Notes: generated from the sequence alone by a model not told the origin. 64,000 nt of DNA from Acanthochlamys bracteata (GCA_019914995.1 CM034139.1:7356461-7420460); one strand, 5' to 3'. Positions 1-11,290 are shown, counted from the first letter of the stretch. Made by a program: numbers and translations.

Positions 1-756
1 ATAAAAAATTGTATCACACATATCACCAAATATCTCCTTGATTATATTGACTTCGTAAAGAAAACAAAGAACGCAGAATTGTGAAATTTAAATTTGAAAC
101 GGTTACATCAAGAATCAAGTGGGGATAGCTTGTAACTGTGTAGCACGGCGCGTTCTACCAACTGAAAACTGCGAGCGTTTTGGTGTTTTCATGAAATGAA
201 AAAATTTTTAATTTATTTTTATTATAGTTTAAAAGTTATTTTTATTTTAAAATATAAAATAATATTTTATTATATATTTTTTTTAATTTTAAGAAAATAT
301 TTAAATAAAATAAAAAATTAAAAAAGTTCTTCCAAACCTGCTCAGTACTATTTCATTTGAAACGTTGACATACTAGTGTTTAAATAAGCTGAAACTGCCG
401 TTTGATTGGAACCTGAAAGATAACGTATTTTAAATCCATCCAAACATAGTGATTATTTTCATTAAAATTAAACAAAATAAATGCGTGTGTTTTAATGTTC
501 AAAATTTCAATTTTTTTGTCAAAATTAAAATTACGTATATTTTATTTATATAAAAACTTAAAACTCCAGCTTAAATATAAATTTTAATTAAACTTTCTTA
601 TTTACTCTTTTTTTACTATAATTTTATTTTAAATATTTTTTAATATATAATATTTTATTTATTTTAATATATTTTAAAAATTTAAATTTTATATTATATA
701 TATATTTTAAAATTTAATTACAAAAATTTAAAACACCTCATAAACATAAGCAGAAA
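1..756. other. AT-rich distal upstream DNA, no gene
   Basis: I see no credible coding sequence here. The stretch is dominated by A/T runs. The part at about 185-345 has the character of the AT-rich repeat family seen elsewhere in the window: A/T tracts followed by a CCAAAC-type end, here ttccaaacc at about 333-341. Confidence 0.5.
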
Positions 757-1232
757 CACGTGCTTTTGCCTTTTCGGATCCATCTCGTCTCATGCAGAGA
801 CGTGTCTATTTAGCCGCCTCTACAACAATAACAAAAACGTTTTATTTATTTTATTAAGCATTTAACTAAATTACGAAAATAATTTATAAAGTAGTTCTTT
901 TCTAGTGAAATAAAGACTCAAAGACACGTAATCAACATCCTCGTGTCACGCTGCCACCATGCGACGTTTTATCAGATATTTCTTTCTTTCCATTCCACGT
1001 GCCGTAAACTACGTGGACCAATTTTGGCCGCTGGATGAAAGGACCGTGTGTAGATCAGAGCCGGAGAATATATCTTTGACCTGCTTGCGTTTGCGTTTGG
1101 GGAGAAAACATAGATACCTTCTTACGACTAGCACAGAAGCGGGCTGGGTACATGCGTGTCGAAAAAAGAAATGTTCTCTAACCAGCCGCGCGTGGGGTTC
1201 AAACACTTCCACGTGTCCTGCTTTATACGTGT
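757..1232 (+). promoter_or_regulatory. Cluster of ACGT-core (ABRE/G-box-like) elements upstream of the PP2C gene
   Basis: Seven ACGT-core sites lie 290-765 bp before the PP2C start codon: CACGTG at 757-762, ACGTGTC at 800-806, GACACGT (the same element on the other strand) at 923-929, CACGTG at 996-1001, TACGTGG at 1010-1016, CCACGTGTC at 1209-1217 and TACGTGTT at 1226-1233. ACGTG-containing ABREs are bound by AREB/ABF-type bZIP factors, and clade A PP2C genes are known to be ABA-induced as negative feedback. The motifs are directly visible; the ABA response is inferred. Confidence 0.6.
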
Positions 1233-1520
1233 TTGTTCTAGTCGTTGATTGTAAGTCTGATGGACGGCAACGATTTCACTGAGCTGGTCACTAACCCGCA
1301 GGGTCTCGGTCAGCTGTCCATCTTCTTGGCCCCACCATCCTTTCCCTACTTCTACTTCTTCTCTCTCTCCATTTATCTACCCTCGTTCATTCGAAGTTTT
1401 TTCCTTCATTTGTTCAGAACAAGAAATAACAACAAAGTTGTTTGGCTTGATTTACGTCATTCGATTCGATTTAATCACTACTTGTTTCCTTTCAATCGAT
1501 TAGTAGAAGAAGAACAAGAA

Positions 1521-2918
1521 ATGGCGGAGATTTGTTGTGATGTTGCGAGTCCAAGAGAAGCAACGGCGAAAGTATCGCAGTTGAGTCCGAGAACAACGAG
1601 GAGTCGTAGGATGAAGCTCAGACAGTTTAGATTTGTCGGAGGAGCTGAATCAATGGCAATAGCAAAAGCAGCCTCCACCTCTGCTGCTGCTGCTGCTGCT
1701 GCAACGGAGCCGGAAAGAAAACGACAGAGAGTAATAGAACCTTCCACACCAACAACGCCTGATCCTTCAACTAGCACGGGATTGTCGTCATCAGTACCGC
1801 CGGCGGATGCGGTACAGATTACTGAGATCTCTACTGCTACTGCTTCTGTTAGTAATGATGATACTCGTCCGAAATATGGGACGACTTCGGTCTGTGGAAG
1901 GAGAAGAGACATGGAGGATGCTGTCTCCGTTCGCCCGGAGTTTTTCAACCAAACCAACAAATACCATTTCTTCGGAGTCTTCGATGGCCACGGTTGCTCT
2001 CATGTAAGTAAAAAATAATAATAATAATAAATAAATAAGAAACAATATCTCGAAGAAAGGTTCTGTTTTAATGGATCTTAAGAAAGTCTGCAATTTGTCA
2101 AAGATCTAACTTGGGTTTTTGGTTTTGATTTGTTTCAGGTTGCAACATCTTGCAGAGATCGAATGCATGAAATGGTAGCCCACGAGCTTGATAGAATAAA
2201 CGGTGGCGGTCGTGGTGGAGGTGATCAGGCGTCGTGGAACGAGGTTATGAAGAACAGCTTCTCGCGCATGGACGCAGAGATCGATGAACGGAGAAACAAC
2301 CGGCTGGCGACGGCGAGTTGCCGGTGCGTTCAACTACAAGCTCACAACAGCGACCACGTGGGGTCCACCGCAGCCGTTGCCGTCGTTAACGGCGATCGGA
2401 TCATCGTCGCTAACTGCGGCGATTCGCGTGCCGTTCTCTGCCGCCGAGGCGTTCCCGTTCCTCTGTCTACTGATCACAAGCCTGACCGCCCGGATGAACT
2501 TCGCCGAATCGAAGCTGCCGGAGGCCGAGTCATATACTGGGATGGCGCTCGTGTTCTCGGCGTCCTCTCTATGTCCCGTGCCATCGGCGACAGCTACTTG
2601 AAACCATTCGTGATTTCAGAGCCCGAAATAACCATAACAGAACGGAGCGATGAAGACGAGTGTTTGATCATAGCTAGTGATGGTCTGTGGGACGTGGTGA
2701 CGAACGAGATGGCATGCAATATCGCGAGAATGTGTTTGCGCAATGGTGGAAGACGAAGAAACGGCGGCGATGGGTCGCGGAGTACCTCCTGCGGGTCCGG
2801 AGCCGATAGAGCTTGTTCTGATGCGGCGATGCTGCTGACGAAGGTGGCGCTTGCGAGACAAAGTGCTGATAACATCAGCGTCGTCGTCGTAGATTTGAGA
2901 AGAAATTCTTCGTCGTAG
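1521..2918 (+). CDS. Clade A protein phosphatase 2C (PP2CA/AHG3- or HAI-like), ABA co-receptor
   Basis: Two exons, 1521-2003 and 2139-2918, encode 420 aa. This is a Mg/Mn-dependent Ser/Thr phosphatase. Clade A members inhibit SnRK2 kinases and are captured by PYR/PYL receptors with ABA. Visible motifs are [11 protein letters not shown] near residue 130, DGHG near 153, [10 protein letters not shown], the DHKPDRPDE metal-site region, [11 protein letters not shown] and ASDGLWDV. Trp295 in the YWDGAR motif corresponds to the lock tryptophan (ABI1 W300) that senses the ABA-bound receptor. The N-terminal 120 residues are low-complexity, with a poly-Ala run, as is usual in the family. The start was chosen because MAEICCDV matches family N-termini; the frame stays open upstream to an ATG at 1260. 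The only intron, 2004-2138, contains an (AAT)n run. Confidence 0.93.
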
Positions 2919-3837
2919 TCGTTAATTGTCAAGAGTTAAATCAGCTCCTCCTTTTTTTTCCTTTTTACTCTTTTAGAGACTCTGTATGTTTAAAGAACAA
3001 GGTCGCTGCTCGCGATTAGCGTCACACGAAAAATCAAAGGCAAAGAAAACTTTTTCCTTCCAAAATGGGTTCATCAAGAAAAGATGATAGTTTCGAAGCT
3101 TTCATTTTGATCTTCGTTCTATTAATTTAAATGCATGGTTATGGATGTTCTTTTTGTCGTTCTATTGAAATTAAAATTAAGCACAGAAAGTAATATGTTC
3201 ATCAAGATATGGAAAATAGTCCAAATTTTCAATTTATAGGTCTGATGATTCTTATTCTCAGCTTTTAGGTGGGAAGTGGAGGTGGATGTGAAACGTTGAA
3301 GTAGAGATTGGCAAACCTAATAATATTTGATTTAGATTTGTTATTAGATTAGGAAAAAAGAAAAAAACAAATGCTGCTAATTTGTCGTGTTGGGTGTTGC
3401 TAATCGTCGGCAAACAAACAAACACTTTACTAACCTGACTATATTTTCCCTTTTGGTAGGCAGCTATTCGTCAAATAAAATGCTTTCCTTCCTTCTTTCT
3501 TCGTCAGAGTGGGTGTATGTTTGGAGTAACAGACCGTTCAGTAATATTTTGCAAACTCTTGTTGACACATTCGTTTACTTTTAATTTCCTCATCGTAACT
3601 GTTCCTCGACTTAAAATGGACGTACATGTTTTTATTGGAAGAAGAAGAAACTATAAAAGAAGAGCATGCAATATATGTATTACTCATTCCTACGTATGAA
3701 GTATAAATTTTGTTTCCTTCTCTTGGTTTTCTTTAACATTCAAAGAAACTCAAATTTAAATTTTAACAAAAGAGTTAGGTTGGGCTGAAGAAAAAAGCCC
3801 AATCAATACTAAACAAAGGCCCCATTGTATTGTGACA
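2919..3837. other. 3' flank of the PP2C gene, no gene seen
   Basis: This holds the T-rich 3' untranslated region and intergenic DNA. The short open frames near 3387-3699 have no recognisable content or splice support. Confidence 0.5.
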
Positions 3838-4378
3838 ATATGAATTCATGAGTCGGTTCCGAATCGATCCATATAATAATCGGGTCAAAAATGTTCAATC
3901 TAACCCGATCCGTTTATTTATATAGGTCAAAATTGTCAATCCTAACCCAACCAATTTATAACCGGGTCAAATTCGGGTCGACCATTTAATAATTAAATTA
4001 TTAAATAAAAATTATAAATATTAATTTTTAATAATAATATATCAAAATTATTAATTATGATGTATTTAAAAAGGAAAAATATTAATTTTGACAAATTTAT
4101 AAATTAAATAAAAATTAGTTAAAATTAAGATAAATTAAAAATATATATATACAAATTAAATTCAAATTTTTTGCTATTTTTTTTAATTTTTAAATAATAT
4201 ATACTATATAAATAGTTAAACGGATTAAACGGATCATTTTCGAATCGATCTAAACCCAACCCGAACCCGTTTAGAAATTTCGAATCATTTTCGGATCGAC
4301 CCGAAATCGATCCAAACCCATCTAAAGCTTGACCCGAACCAGACCTTTTCGGATCGGATTCATTTTTGCCACCCCTAC
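3838..4378 (-). repeat. Degenerate transposon remnant, possibly a non-autonomous hAT-type element
   Basis: Both ends are rich in overlapping ACCCGA/CGGATC/AACCCGA words around an AT-rich core. The right end, read on the minus strand, begins TAGGGGTGGCAAAAATG, a form common at the ends of plant non-autonomous hAT-like repeats. No matching left terminal repeat or 8-bp target duplication is evident, so the class and the left edge are tentative. Confidence 0.4.
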
Positions 4379-4379
4379 C

Positions 4380-4443
4380 GAACATCACTGTAATACAACT
4401 ACAGCAATACAGAACATCACCGTAATATAACTACTGCAATACA
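4380..4443. repeat. Two tandem copies of a 32-bp unit
   Basis: The unit at 4380-4411 (beginning gaacatcac and ending caataca) is repeated at 4412-4443 with about three substitutions. It sits directly beside the right end of the transposon remnant. Confidence 0.75.
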
Positions 4444-4838
4444 GACAACAGAGAACGAAACTCAACTCCAGAATTCAGAAGCTCTATAAGCATACACTTC
4501 ACCAGTTTGAGATCAAACTAAAAAGCAAAAACTGGCTATCCATAAATGTCATTTCGCTATACTGATTTTTAAACAACAAAGTAGAGAACTTCAATATCAT
4601 GATAAAGCTCCTAGTACTCGGTCGTTTTATCTCCGGGTGCTTACTTGATGCTGGATGAGATTCACAGTTCAAAATCTCCGTTGTTGTTGAACAAGCGCCC
4701 TTTAGTTTATTTTCTTTTCTCCATGGAGTATCTTGTGACCTTGAAGAACATTGGAAGCATTACTCAGTTTTGAGCCACTGTAAAAGGTATTAACCTGCCT
4801 CAGCCTGCGGGGTAAGAAATAACCCCAGCTTTCTTTTG

Positions 4839-7800
4839 TCAATTTTTGCCCACTTCCTTCTGTAGTGCTTTAAGCTTGCGGTAACCTTTATCTGTGCCAA
4901 ACAACCTGTCAACAGAGACAATGAATTATTTACTCAGAGCATAATGGAACAGAAATATGTAAGTATGCGTTCAAGCAATTATCTGAAAGCTTCTTGCTTC
5001 TAACGCTGCATGATGCAAAAGACCCAAAAAAACTGTAAATCTGTTGGCCTAATTTAAGAACTATGTCAGATAGTTTTATAGGCAGACTGCAGGACACTAT
5101 CAGGCAAAAGTGTTGGGAGGGGGAGCCAAGAATGAGATACATAAAGTGCAAGAATGCCAGGATATGTTTTAATTGTGATCCCATCAAGGGAAAGGTGTTT
5201 TCAATATTCAGTTTGAGGACTAACTACAATAAACAAGTATTCTTTGGAGGAAGCTAGGGATGATCTTCGTTATCAGCGTCTTAGAAACAGTACTGCAGAT
5301 CTTGCTAAGCCTCATTGAAAAAATTAAACCACAACTGAAGATTATGTTTCGGCAAATAAACTTCAAGGAGCATACCAGTCCATATACACAAAAGTCGATG
5401 CATAATTTCCAGACTTCGTGTAAAGCAAGCGATGATGATAATCATGAAAATCAGAACTGCAAGAGGAGAATCAAATTATGAATGCTGACCCAAGCACCTA
5501 AGTTCGCAAAAGAGGTGAGAATCATTAGTAACTCACCCCCCATATAACGGCAAAAAGTTTGATGGGCTCCAAGGAAAGTGATAACCACTATGAGCCTCAA
5601 CCGTCTCTAAAACTCTCAGTACCACCCATAACCACAAGGTGAAGAGATGAGGACCAGTAAGAGCGGGGCCAATGACTGTTGCGAAGCCCAGGAACAAAAT
5701 CTCAGCTGGGTGAGCATACTCAGAAGTCAATCCAAAAGGTGTGGCATATCTGCAGGTTTATTACATATGACAAATCATGCAGCTATCTAGAATCATGATG
5801 AATTACTGGCAGGTAAAACTATTAGCATTAGCTTACTCATGGTGAACACTGTGAACATTCTTGTACAACCACTTAGTATGCAGCACTCTGTGCCCCCAAT
5901 AAAATACAAAATCCTCCAGAATGAAGTAGAAGAAGATTTGAGTGAAGATCACATTCCTTCATGAAAATGTTAGCCAATTAATGAACGCAGAAATACTAGT
6001 TCACAAAACTAAAAAATAATTCATTGGACAATCTTAACAAGTTTTGACTTCTTGTTTTTTTTTTTAATTAGCTCTTGTTACAAGCATCCTTGTTCTCCAT
6101 CAGCATCCTCGAATTCAATCATCGACCAGCAGTGGATTTTAAATTAGAAGACAAAAGATCATGAAAATCAGCATTTCATATCGGGCCATTATATAGCTAA
6201 ACTTATGGTTAAAAGGGGCAGATCCCATTTTTGCTGGAATAAAATTGGTGGGCATACAAACTTAGAATTAGTGTCCTTAGACAAGACTAAGACAACGCAA
6301 TTACTTAAAATGCGGAGGTATAACATCTACTCTACATAATAGTCTAGTAATAGAAAAAGATCGTCAAGCATACCAGGAAGGCAAAGGAAGACTGCTTCTG
6401 AGGCCCATATACTTAAAGGCAGGATATGAAACAATTATAACTGGCAAGTTCACACAAAAATGGTATATAACTAGCCGCCAAATACATCTCTCCTGTGCAG
6501 CTGGTGAGTTATTCTTACTCTGCAAAAACGTACTGCATATTAGCACATATACATCAGTCAATATATGTCCAGAAACAAAAAGTGGTACACGTAGTAATAA
6601 TGGTTCAAGATGCTAGTAAACCATCGTGAGAGTGATTATGTAGAAATTTGCTGCTTAAAAGTCCAAAAAATATATGGGATACACCTTTGTCTTCCCACAT
6701 GGCCACTTTCAGAAACTGATAAACCAAACCATTATTTAACACATGAAAAGTTTCTATCCTTGTAAGAAACGAACTGTATATGTATGAACCGTGAAGTCTA
6801 AACATTACTTTGTATCCATATATACAGACCTTATATTTTCAATTAAAGCATTATTTGTATTCTTTATCAAGTTGAATTCCCATATTATAGACATCTTGAT
6901 GCAGTACGTGTCAAGCTGTTACGGAGTTTTAGTTATATTAAGAGTCTTGGTCATAATAAATTATAGTATTTTATTAGAATTAAAACTATTTAGTGTTTGA
7001 AGTTGTATTTCACTAGAAATCTTTAGATTATGAGTCTATTTATATGCGTGTAAGTATGATTGTATGGGCGGAGATTTGAAGTTTAATAAACTTGAGAGTT
7101 TTCTCTCTCTTTATTATCATGGTTCGGTATTCCTTATGAATCAACGAACTTTGATGTCTAATTGTTCTGGTATTCTGTAAGAATCAACAGAACATTAGAA
7201 GTCTTTTATTTTGGTATTTTAGAATCAACAGAATAATTAAAGTTATCTCTATTATTTTTATATCAATAATAATACTTTTTTTATTATTGAAATTATCTAT
7301 TCTGACCTTTTCGCTGCATCACATCCCATAACCAAATAAGTGTTGCATGCTTAGATATGTATTCAATTTTGACGTCTATCCATATAAAGACACTTATTGG
7401 GTTCCTGCACACTCAATATCTAACAGAACGTGAATGTCCCAAGGTAGCGTTTTCCTTTTGCTTACATCCCATGGTGGCATTACTTTGTAACCGTATATAG
7501 ACAGGCATTACATTTTCAATTAAAGCATTTCTTTATTCTTTATCACAGTTGAATTCCCATATTATAGACATCCTATAACCAAATAAGTCTGCATGCTTAG
7601 ATATGTATCCATTTTGACGTCTATCCATATAAGGACGCTTGTGTTGTTCCTGCAAACTCAATATGCAGCAGCCCATGAATTTCCCATGGCGATGTTTTCT
7701 TTTACATCCCATGTTGACATTTACAGATTCGTCGGTGCAGGACATAAAATGATACATCAACAGTTTTCCTAAAAGTTTGGATGAAGTTTATGAGGGCAAA

Positions 7801-8706
7801 CCTGAATTTTATATTTGCTGAATAATCCTGTTCTCTCAAAAACAATAGATGGTAGCCCTGACAAGAAAAATACGCTTTCATGGATGATGAAAGTGCCGAT
7901 GGTGGCCAATTGAAAATCACTGAAATGAGTGATCAGATGCTGCATCAGCAAGAACAATAAGAAATAACAAAGCTTCAGATTAATTAGGATGATCCATCCC
8001 AATCATGACAAGTCATTCGAAAATTTCCCACATTAAAAAAGTAAATTCTGCTTGAAAACAGACAATAATGTGTCTTAACCATCTTCTCAATATCTACTTT
8101 GCAACCATGAAACTTGAGCGATCCACATATAAAATCTCGGTGAAAGTTTTTAATTAAATTAATAAATTCAATTTGAAGGAAAAAAATCTAGGTTGATACG
8201 GACAGGCGAGTAGTAAATATCACAAGCGCTGTTCCAGCAATCTGCAAAACAAAATTCACGACAGGCTAGCTTGGTATTATTTTAGAGCAATTTATGAGCA
8301 AGTAATCTTAGTTATCAATCAATTAATCATCTGATTAATGAGAACAATCCAGACGCAACGCATCATATTGTTTTTTTCCCCGAGAAAAAACTAAACACAT
8401 TTTCATTTCTCATATCTAATCAATCCAGATTTCAGAAAATTCCTAATCAAAGATCACTGAAACTAGAGAACAAATGGAGCAACTACTAAATAAAGCTACC
8501 CCGTAAAAACAAAGAAACCAACAATCCATTTGTAGACTTGTAATCAAATTCCCAAAGGAGTCGCATTCCAATCATGGGAAAAACATATTCAGATTAGACT
8601 TTTGATTCAAACGTTTGAGATCTGAAAACGAACAGTACAGAATATTTGAAACTGAGAGAGAGAAATGTGTTACCTGCCAACTTGAATCTAGAAACGTCGA
8701 AGCCAT
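4839..8706 (-). CDS. SMO2: Methylsterol monooxygenase 2 (sterol 4-alpha-methyl oxidase, SMO2 type)
   Basis: The seven exons in coding order are 8674-8706, 7802-7939, 6374-6519, 5837-5956, 5537-5749, 5376-5456 and 4839-4905, encoding 265 aa. SMO2 is an ER membrane di-iron oxidase that removes the second C4 methyl group (4-alpha-methyl sterols) in phytosterol synthesis, working with a C4-dehydrogenase/decarboxylase and a ketoreductase. The three histidine clusters are intact: HRVLH (128-132), HSVHH (141-145) and HDYHH (221-225). Hydrophobic segments flank them. The block TSEYAHPAEILFLGFAT and the length match Arabidopsis SMO2 (about 260-266 aa) better than the longer SMO1 family. Exon 1 encodes only 11 residues. 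Intron 2 (6520-7801) is enlarged by a tandem duplication and a solo LTR; the splice sites remain canonical. Confidence 0.95.
6803..7725. repeat. Tandem duplication of about 245 bp within SMO2 intron 2, first copy split by the LTR
   Basis: The first copy runs 6803-6896 and continues at 7322-7477. The second runs from 7478 to about 7725. Both start cattactttgta and share ttttcaattaaagcat, ttgaattcccatattatag, ccaaataag, catgcttagatatgtat and gacgtctatccatata in the same order. Without the 425-bp insertion and its target duplication the repeat period is about 245 bp. The copies differ at many positions, so the duplication is not recent. Confidence 0.85.
6897..7321. mobile_element. Solo LTR (probably Copia-like) in SMO2 intron 2
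   Basis: A 425-bp segment starts TGATGCAG and ends CTGCATCA, a perfect 8-bp terminal inverted repeat with the TG...CA ends of an LTR. The flanks are catct (6892-6896) and catcc (7322-7326), a 5-bp target duplication with one mismatch. The second copy of the host segment (at about 7567) shows the uninterrupted site. Inside, a motif like ggtattc...aatcaacagaa occurs three times (about 7125, 7167 and 7212). No internal retrotransposon coding sequence remains. Confidence 0.85.
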
Positions 8707-10358
8707 GGCGAAGAAGAATTGAGAGATTTCAATCGATAGACAGAGCGAGAGAGAGAGAGAGCGTGGACTGCTGGCTGCCAGATTAAATAAGATACCTTGC
8801 TGCTGCTTGTGCTGCAGTGCATCAGAACACTTAATTCGTATTCTATTTGTATTGTAGACCGCAGAGAACCAACACAAACTCCAACAATAACATGCATTAC
8901 GCCATCCATCAACTGCATCCAACAACAATTTTCAATATAATAAAATCAGAACCAAACCAAGTTAGGTACCGCGTGGTCCTGTACACTATGTGCGTTGTAT
9001 GTTATTATTAAATCAGTTAATTACTAATCTAACATGGTCAACGTATTCATAGTAAAGGTGTTTTGTATTTATTCAGGTAAATGTGTGTCTTTTATGTTTA
9101 ATCTCCATTAGTTTGTTTCGTTTTGATTTATTGAACAAGGATCTTTAATCTTCTTCTTGTCTTATTTTTTTCGTGCAGTACTACTGCACACCGGTGAAAT
9201 TTTACAGTGCTGTGGATCCATGTAGATAGCATGAACTTGCGGTACGACTTCGTGCGATCTTAAAGTGAGAGGTTAATAGAGTGTTTCAAATACACAGTCA
9301 CTAAATTTAGTAAAATTAAATTTTATAAAATTAAAATTCGATAAAAAATAAAATTTAATAAAAATAGAGTTTATAATAATATTTTAAAATAAAGTGAAAT
9401 TTATAATTAAATTTTAATAAAAATAAATTAGGTGTGAAATTAGAAGTAAAATTTATAGTGATAATTAGAATAACGTGAATTGATTGAATTGAAAATTAAA
9501 AAAAAATAAAATTTAGTATATTTGAAATAAGTTTTATCGCATCCCAGGAGTAATAAGAAAAGCATGTCTTTTAATTTTATCTCTTTTTAATTAAATTGTC
9601 TGTGCAGTTTGATATGAGTTTTCAAGCTAAAATCGAATATTTATATTAATGAACAGAAATTAAATTAAAATTTATATCTACCTCAAAAAAGATATTTAAT
9701 TGAAAATCTTCCGCTTAGCTCTATCAAAATGGGCCTTAAACACAAGACTGCACCCTGGCCTGGCCTTTCCTTATTTTGGGCCACAGTTTTGTTAATTTAA
9801 GTGGACTAGTAGCGTCTAACATTTATCGGCGGCGAATGGTAGCAGTCACTTCAATTGAAGTACGATGAAAAATGGTAACCAAGCTCCGAGTTATTATGTG
9901 TATACAAAATTTGTAGGACATATAGTAAACTCATTGTCATTGATTAGAAAATTGCTTTACTAATATTAGCTCAAGCTGCATTGTATATTTCAATTACGCC
10001 AAAAACTCAAAATTTCATTTTCACATATAAAACTCTAATTTTAATTTTTTTATTAAAATACTTTTAATATAATTATATTTTTTAATTTTTAATATATTCT
10101 TAAAATTTATTAAAATATAAATACTAAACTTCTTCCAAATCAATCCCACGGGTACATATAGATATATGCAAAGATTTGGCTACCATGCAGAAGTAGCACA
10201 GTAGCTACATACATTGACGGTGGTAAGAGTCGAAGTTACGAGACTCGCATGAAACTGGCGCTACAAATTTACACATTTACATTTATTAACTACAACATGA
10301 GATAACTAGTAGAGATACTTCAGACCGTTGCAGAGTTCAGAAACTTAGAAGTTGAATT
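8707..10358. other. SMO2 5' leader and promoter, then AT-rich intergenic DNA
   Basis: The start of this stretch (minus-strand upstream of SMO2) holds a GA/CT microsatellite at about 8746-8761, typical of plant leaders. An AT-rich segment at 9300-9530 is built of repeated aaatttaata and aaaattaaatttta words. TGGGCC words occur near 9730 and 9778. No ORF is supported. The far end is the 3' flank of COX7a. Confidence 0.5.
9173..9189. other. 17-bp near-perfect palindrome
   Basis: GTGCAGTA (9173-9180), one spacer base, then TACTGCAC (9182-9189). It lies in intergenic DNA 467 bp upstream of the SMO2 start. It could be a dimeric protein-binding site or chance. Confidence 0.6.
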
Positions 10359-10676
10359 TCACTCTTTCTTCCCAACGCCATGAGCCATGTTGTAAACTCC
10401 ACGCGCCTGCACCGGAAAATCAATAACATAATTGTAAAGAGAAGTAACAAAAAGAACTAAAAGAGTCCAAGAACAAGCAGAATTCAAACAGCGTTAGGAG
10501 AAGAGTAAACCCACAATCATAAACGTGGAAGTCGCTGCAAGTGCTAGTGGAATTGCAACGAAAGTTATCATATCATACCGTCCCTTCAGATATGTGTGCT
10601 TATGAACGCTTTGAAAGTATTGCTGATACTTCTTAAGCCGGTCTCTTGGCACAAAGGGCAGTTCTATTTCAGCCAT
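10359..10676 (-). CDS. Cytochrome c oxidase subunit 7a-like protein (COX7a)
   Basis: Two coding exons, 10515-10676 and 10359-10406, encode 69 aa. This is a small single-span subunit of respiratory complex IV in the inner mitochondrial membrane. The core FQSVHKHTYLKGRYDMIT followed by the hydrophobic AIPLALAATSTFMI helix matches the plant COX7a family (Arabidopsis At4g21105, about 68 aa), as does the terminal GVGKKE. The first coding exon is joined at GTGGGT so that the reading continues into ARGVYNMAHG. A leader intron ends immediately before the ATG (acceptor ACAG at about 10678) and probably begins at 11077, with the untranslated first exon at about 11078-11150. There is no cleavable presequence, as is usual for this subunit. 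Confidence 0.9.
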
Positions 10677-11223
10677 CCTGTATAAAATCCGGAGTAAAAG
10701 AGTGTTAAAAACACGTTCGGGCGAAAACATTCTTCTTATAGATTCACTTGTAAGACAATCAGCTGGAAGAAATTCTCTAACCTAAAGCAATAATTCCTAA
10801 TAATTTTTATACAACTCATTTACAGCAAAATTTCTTGACAGCAGAATCTTCAATCTCTATAGATGAAAATAAATTGAATTAACAGTTAACACTCAGATTA
10901 CTTAAGAATAATAATTCTTCCAATAATAAAGGAAGAGTCTCAAAAACTTCATTTTCAGTAATCTCTTCATAATAACACAATCATCACAAAGATTTTGAAA
11001 GAATTCAATGATCGTTATATTCAAGCAACCAAAAATCGATATAAATCAATCGAACAGAAGAGAGAAAGAATAATTACCTTGAATTTTCAGTTAGAAGTTT
11101 CTCAGTTGAACCTGCAGCAGAAGTAAAACTTCAACTATGGAGTTTTCGAGAAAGAAAGAGAAATTAATAATAAATGATCACCAAGAATTATACACGGAAA
11201 TGTACCGAGTGGATATGCCCAAC

Positions 11224-11290
11224 AGGTCGGGCCGTACAAATTATAATAGGCTTGGCGTCTTTAAGCCCAGACCATTAACATGGGCCTGGA
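11224..11290 (-). promoter_or_regulatory. Site II-type (TGGGCC/T) elements upstream of COX7a
   Basis: CGGGCC at about 11228-11233, AGCCCA (TGGGCT on the other strand) at 11264-11269 and TGGGCC at 11281-11286 lie just upstream of the inferred leader exon. Site II elements bound by TCP factors are known to drive plant genes for respiratory-chain components, so the placement makes sense. Confidence 0.5.

Noticed and set aside
959..1282. 107-codon ORF upstream of the PP2C gene on the plus strand
   Set aside because: It lies across the ABRE-type promoter, has no domain-like content, and its composition is that of promoter sequence.
1478..2093. Minus-strand ORFs across PP2C exon 1
   Set aside because: They are antisense shadows of a well-supported gene with no independent signal.
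7533..7760. 75-codon minus-strand ORF inside SMO2
   Set aside because: It falls in intron 2 inside the duplicated segment and shows no conserved sequence.
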